A DNA stretch of 64,000 nucleotides from Phytoseiulus persimilis (lineage: Eukaryota > Arthropoda > Arachnida > Mesostigmata > Phytoseiidae). Made by a program: the position numbers and the translations under genes. The DNA is taken from the NCBI GenBank assembly GCA_037576195.1, contig CM075102.1, positions 25,726,745 to 25,790,744 on the forward strand, given 5' to 3'. Numbering within the stretch: position 1 is the first letter of the stretch; each line of letters begins with the position of its first letter. The notes below the pieces were generated by a model. It saw nothing but the letters and a program-made list of their open reading frames with translations, made no database searches and had not been told where the DNA came from. Positions 59,405-64,000 of this stretch are shown piece by piece.

Positions 59405-60695
59405 TATTGGGTGGATGCAAAAGTTCTGGGCCCCTAATTTCAATCGCTCATAACTCCGCTCCCAGGAGGCGCAAAAAGATAATAAAATGTACGAAATGAG
59501 CGGGATTCAGTCGGCTTTCGGATGGAATCAACCGCGACATATTTGAAAAAGCACCCTGCTCACAGCATCGATATTTCTGAAAGGGTCGAAATTCGAAAAA
59601 TCGCGATTTTTCAGTTCCGGCGAAACTAAGATTATGACCCCCTGTTTTCTCTCCAGAAACATGAAGTTCGTCGGAAAATAAGCGGTTCTAAAAAAAATTG
59701 AGCATTTTGGCTACGGCAAAGCGGAGATAGCGGCTCCCAAAGATTCGGTTTTTTCGTGATTCTTTGGTGACTTTTTTTCCGCCAATTGAACGTCTCATGG
59801 ATGGGATACGCTGGAATGCCCTGGAAACTCTCAGAAGCCTCTTGGAAACGTCCTCTTTACGCTTTTCATCAATGTTCGGCTCGCAAGAAGAGACCTTAGA
59901 ATCAGAGTCGGATTGTCGGAAGCATTTTCGTCTCCTCCAGCGACGGAAGCGTCATTTCACTGCGACCCATTCATCGGGTATATACTCGCCGGTTGTTATC
60001 GACGGATTCTCGTTGAGGAAGGCAACCAAGTCGTCGTCACTCAGTTCGACAGGTCGGCCTGATCGTGGCTCATCGTTCAGGTGTGGTTGCTGTCTTGGAA
60101 CTTGGCGAACCACCTCTTCACTGAGGAAAGAGACGAAGTGGCTTCACGGAACACTGGTTTCAATTGCTTCTGCTCGGCCGCTGAATTCCCCTTGAGGAAC
60201 CCGTAGAGCATTGCGCTCCGGATCAGTTGATCCCAGTTGGCCATCCCGAGGTGATGGCTGGAGTTTTTGAAACTTTCGCGAACTTCCAGCGTATCCCATC
60301 AATGAGATCGTTCAACTGGCGGAAAAAGGGTCATCAAAAAAACACAAAAATATTGAATCTTCGGAAGCCGATAACTCCGCTTTGCCGTAGCCGAAATGCC
60401 CAATTTTTTTGAAACCGCTTATTTTTTGACGAACTCTATGATTCCGAAGAGAAAACAGGGGGTCATAATCTTAGTTTCGCCGGAACCGAAAAATCGTGAT
60501 TTTTCGAATTTCGACCCTTTCAGTAAAATCGATCCTGTGAGCACGGTGCTTTGTAAAAAATGTCGCGGTTGATTCCATCTGAAAGCCGACTGAATTCCGC
60601 ACATTTCGTAAATTTTATTATCCCTCTGCGCCAAATGAGAGCGGAGTTATGAGCGATTGAAATTAGGGGCCCAGAACTTTTGGATCCACCCAATA
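59405..60695 (-). mobile_element. Mariner-family relic with ~410-bp terminal inverted repeats
   Basis: Element body 59407-60693 (1287 bp), flanked by TA on both sides (59405-59406 and 60694-60695), the target of Tc1/mariner elements. The tips read TTGGGTGGATSCAAAAGTTC inward from each end. The arms 59407-59815 and 60284-60693 match for about 410 bp (around 90% by eye). The central 468 bp on the minus strand encodes remnants of the DNA-binding part of a mariner transposase (see separate entry). No catalytic DD(34)D part is present, so the element could only move in trans. Confidence 0.85.
59930..60230 (-). pseudogene. Remnant of mariner transposase DNA-binding domain
   Basis: On the minus strand the centre of the element encodes AMLYGFLKGNSAAEQ, then VKRWFAKFQDSN and LNDEPRSGRPVELSDDDLVA. 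These are the typical order of the N-terminal helix-turn-helix region of mariner transposases, up to the GRPV linker. Small frame shifts separate the pieces, and the catalytic domain is absent. Confidence 0.75.
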
Positions 60696-61212
60696 CACAT
60701 AACTCGGGAAACGGAAATCATTTTCATATATTCCCACCTGGTTGCCTGCTGCCCACCAGCGCTCTGAGCGCGTCTCATGGAAATATGTTGTGCAAGGGCA
60801 CATCGATTCTGCGTGCACAGTGCCCACCGCGCTGCGTCATCGAGAGCTTTGTTGAACGTGATGCGGTTTCTCATTTTGAGAGACGGTGATTGCATCTTGG
60901 AGGCGAGAAGAGACGGGAATTCAAGACATTCTGAGGCAGTGTTGTTCCCAGGAAGGGCTTCTGGGTGTGTTCTGAGTTCTCTAGACCCCAGCGCATGACC
61001 AAGAAAGGGTAAGGCGGATATCACTCGGCGAGATAATCGTTTGACGATGAAGCGCGACCCACGCCCAATGACGGAGAAGCGGAATCTGGACTCGCTCTCC
61101 TTTCAATCGACAGGAGAAGCCTGCTCCTTGCATGTTGCAGAGAGGCTCCATGCGAGGTTCTAATTTCGCCCACTTGGTTCTCAAGTCACCCCCAGTTGAA
61201 TCCTTCTTTCGC
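60696..61212. other. Spacer right of the mariner relic
   Basis: No gene supported; short frames on both strands only. Confidence 0.4.
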
Positions 61213-62349
61213 TCAATAATTTATTGACAGCACTGAATCCAGCCTGAAAAAGGGTACAACGGAGTAGGAAGTGTGCCTGAAGCTACCAATACATTCAGCT
61301 TCTCCAAGATGTCTGCCAAGTAGCCCTTGGAAGTCGTTCCATTCGTTGAAGTGCTCAATGGACGTTCTTGTGCAGTTGCCTCGTGATGACCACCAGAGAT
61401 CGGTGTCAAGGAGAAGGTTACGCGATGGTTCGAGTACCAAGGTGCCTCCACCTGATTCATAACAGAGCTGCAAGAGTCTGTACAAGAACTGCTTCCAAAC
61501 CACGACGCCTCAAGGTGTGGTACGAGCACCCTCACTCTACCTCCCCCGATCATGGAGCCGAAATGAGATAGAACACGAAGAAACCCTTCTAAAACCGCCT
61601 TTCTGACACCTCTCGTTCAGGAATTAGCATGATGTTTCCCTATTCTGAACGCCTCGTAGACTTGAACATTTCAACCCCTCCTGCCTCGAGAGGTTCCGCT
61701 CAATCTGTTGGGGGTAACCCCTATCCAGACCTCATTCTGCAAGCCCGATGGAGGCCCCGTCCAGCCCAGAGTTTCACACGGGCCACGATTAGTCCTCGAT
61801 TGGTTTCGATGCGAACTATCGATTTCACTGGAAAACGGCGAGAGTACCGCAACGCCCCTCGAGCGAGTGCTCGCGGATTTCTTCTTCTCTCGACTCACGC
61901 ATGGAAGAGATTGCTATTCATATCCATTCCACTGGAGATCTCCAAGTGATGAATTCGGTTGATCGCTGATCGTGTTCCAGAAGTGTTCCTCCTAGACTTC
62001 CGGTGGAACCTTGTGCGCTTCGAACAGGGGTCTAGTGAATGAGTTCGGTGAGCTCCGAACTCGTTCCCACTGCTGAATATTGTCCCAGACACCAAAGATG
62101 TTTTCTTTTGTGAAGATGGAGCGATCATGTGGACCGGCATCTCGGTACCAAGGAAGGAGAAATTTCATGAGTCAGAAACAAAGTCGCTCTTCAGAGAGAT
62201 TATTTGCACAAAGATAGAGATCAGAATATTTGGACCTCTTCGATTGCAATGCGAATTCGTCCCTACATACGATATTTGGTACTGTTGATTCCTCCGGCTC
62301 CGGGAATGAGTGTAGTTCTTCCTGCGATGTAGTACGCCAGTTGTCTCAT
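61213..62349 (-). CDS. Putative minus-strand gene, weakly methyltransferase-like
   Basis: Candidate exons: 62271-62349 (ATG at 62349; MRQLAYYIAGRTTLIPGAGG, donor GTATGT), a second starting about 62140 after a pyrimidine-rich acceptor (PHDRSIFTKENIFGVWDNIQ), and a last exon 61213-61488 after AGCAG. The last one contains YESGGGTLVLEPSRNLL. The GGGTLVLEP pattern resembles strand 4-5 of class I SAM-dependent methyltransferases such as the MEPCE/BCDIN3D group, but other motifs were not found. The exons between about 61.5 and 62.0 kb are unresolved. AATAAA on the minus strand at 61220-61225 overlaps the last codons. It lies antisense between transporter copies 3 and 4. Confidence 0.35.
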
Positions 62350-63427
62350 AGCACAAGTGGAAACCCGAGAAGATTATCAACTACCACTTCGGTCAATCAC
62401 GTCTCATTGGAACAGTGATATGACCAGAAAAGCCCGATTCCCGTTCCGATCTTCCTCTCCCGCGGCAGGGTTGGGGCTCCGATCCTTCACACTGTTCCGA
62501 TGCCGCGTTATCGGAAGTGTTCCCTTGCAGCTCAGGGAACCTGTGAGCAACTGTTTTCAGAACTCCATTCACGGAGGACGTTGCAGAACAATGGATAGTT
62601 CTGATCCACCAACGAAACCCATCGATTCTACGGCGAAAACATCTCGAACGGGCAGCGAATGAGAGCACGACAATGACGCAACCCGATTCGACTACGCCTG
62701 ATCCATTGTTCAATAGTTCGAATGGCTTTCTACGTACGCATTCCAGTCATTGTGTATCTCCCTGCTAGGAGCTCTGCTGGGCTCTGAGAATCCATCTGGC
62801 AAGTATCATCAGGGAAATGAACAGCGATGCTCAAATCAAGCTTCTTGCGAGAAGTCAAAAGGGAGCCTTGTAGGATTCCAGGTTCGAAATCCGGTCCGAG
62901 GACGAGGCTCCATGTGGGATCGAAATCTGATTTCTGGCGCGATCACGGGAGATGAGGCCAGTGAGGCCGATCTCAAACGAATCCCGCTCCTTCTTGGGCA
63001 CTATCGAGAGTTCAGCAAAATTGTCATAATGATCGCCAGGAATCGAACCCTCCATGAATATGAATTCCACTACGAACACATGTATCGTGATCAGACATGT
63101 AACCCAAATGCCAGGGAAAGATTCTACGTCCAGGTAAAAAATTGACCTGAAGCCCTCGCCACGACGTGCGGAGCGGACCGCTAGGTGGGCGAGAAATGGC
63201 CTGCTGGCGCGCGTTTTCCCCGCGACTGCTCGGAGACAGCCGAATAACGCTCTTGGATGTGAAAGAGTGAGTGAACTCGGAACCTTAGTGAATGTACAAG
63301 GGTCGTTGAGCAGCTGCGAAGCGAAACCTCGCGGCGGCGAACGTGTGATTGTCCCGCGATCGGTGTGCTCGGAGTCCAGGGAAGTCGCTAGTACAGGAGA
63401 GTCTTCAACTTGTGATTCCGTACTAAG
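62350..63427. other. Spacer before transporter copy 4
   Basis: About 1.1 kb. Overlapping open frames occur on both strands (62750-63145 plus, 62855-63532 minus). The minus frame has one hydrophobic stretch (WVTCLITIHVFVVEFIF). No family recognised and no consistent splice model, so I leave it unassigned. Confidence 0.35.
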
Positions 63428-63499
63428 ATGGCTGGAAGATCGACATCTCCGTTGGACTGGTGGCACAGTGTCAATCAAATCATGGTGATGTTCGGAGTG
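63428..63499 (+). CDS. First exon of a fourth sodium-dependent glucose transporter 1-like copy (partial)
   Basis: ATG at 63428, 24 codons, ending DWWHSVNQIMVMFGV before donor GTAAGC in phase 0. The pattern YWxSxNQIMxxxGV with a phase-0 donor matches exon 1 of copies 1-3 (25 codons each). The remaining seven exons must lie beyond the window, or be absent. The next exon should begin with a sequence like GLSxGIYGPSLIDLAEIY. No such exon occurs in the remaining 500 bp. Confidence 0.75.
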
Positions 63500-64000
63500 G
63501 TAAGCTACTGCTTTGTGGTTGATGGAGCCCAAGCTGTCGTAGAGAAAGATTGATCTCCGATCTCAGTAGCTCTGCCCAAGTTTCTCTGATGAATCTAGGA
63601 GTTGATCACGTAAGAAGAGGAACTGTGGAGGAGTGAATTATTTCCATAGTTATCGCTGTACTTCGCTTCCCAAAATCGCGTTCAAACTGAAATCGAGAGA
63701 GATAGAGGCTTCGAACGCCTGGCTGATGAGCGTGAAGCGTGGAGTAGTTTCTCGCGCTTACGCGCAAAAGCCGTAAAAAGCGTTTGAACGTCCCACCCGC
63801 CGCTGCGTCGGCAATCCTCCCAATCATGCTGATGTGAGTCCCGGCACATTATGTGCAGTAGCTGATCAATCCGCGAAAATTTGAGGGGGGGGGAAGCCGT
63901 CAGGATAGCAGGAAGCCGAACCTTGAGCTTTGTAGGGTTCTAATCCATCGGGACTCAGAGTGACTAGTTGCAATCATGTTGCCCGTTGTGATCATTGCAT
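63500..64000 (+). other. Start of intron 1 of transporter copy 4
   Basis: Sequence after the donor of exon 1. No exon, gene or recognised repeat; a short G run is near 63885-63892. Confidence 0.5.

Noticed and set aside
1-64000. Bacterial-type operons, CRISPR arrays, defence or phage systems
   Set aside because: Introns, poly(A) signals and metazoan gene families throughout show a eukaryotic nuclear sequence. No such system is present.

Overview
The window reads as nuclear DNA of an animal, most likely an arachnid and possibly a parasitiform mite or tick. Genes are split by GT-AG introns, many only about 80-300 bp long. They carry metazoan poly(A) signals, and the repeat load is a LINE, a mariner, a hAT-like element and minisatellites. 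The gene set (RABL2, a PLD3-like nuclease, a receptor tyrosine phosphatase, OGFOD1, FITM, sialic acid synthase, a homeobox gene, a sugar transporter, and a family resembling the sodium-dependent glucose transporter 1 / MFSD4 group) fits an arthropod. The species call is inference. Nothing prokaryotic was seen: no operons, CRISPR array or rRNA.

Layout. 1-3.9 kb: no supported gene. 3.9-7.3 kb (-): RABL2 in seven coding exons, one of 30 nt. 9.3-10.8 kb (-): secreted PLD3-like protein, three exons. 13.3-21.5 kb (+): single-domain receptor-type tyrosine phosphatase with signal peptide, FN3-type ectodomain, one membrane span and an intact catalytic signature. 22.4-23.9 kb (-): intronless OGFOD1, convergent with the phosphatase. 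24.9-25.9 kb (+): intronless FITM. 26.3-27.9 kb (-): N-acetylneuraminate synthase, six exons. 28.7-30.1 kb (-): intronless MFS sugar transporter. 31.1-36.0 kb (-): homeobox gene whose homeodomain is split by a 3.4 kb intron. 36.4-38.3 kb (+): unidentified exons. 38.6-40.8 kb (+): R1/I-like LINE fragment with a frameshift and an in-frame stop. 41.1-43.6 kb: unidentified exons.

43.7-64 kb (+) holds the most striking structure: four tandem transporter paralogues. Copies 1-3 have eight exons with identical lengths and phases except in the last exon, and copy 4 is cut by the window end. The spacers and one intron are filled with transposable elements. These are a 993-bp hAT-like element with a perfect 8-bp target duplication, a 1287-bp mariner relic with about 410-bp inverted repeats, and three copies of a repeat family whose ends are arrays of AACCGC/GCGGTT words.

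Exon borders were derived by hand from reading frame, splice consensus and phase continuity. Each recognised gene closes in phase except the phosphatase, where part of the ectodomain is unresolved. Family names rest on recognised motifs, not on a database search.
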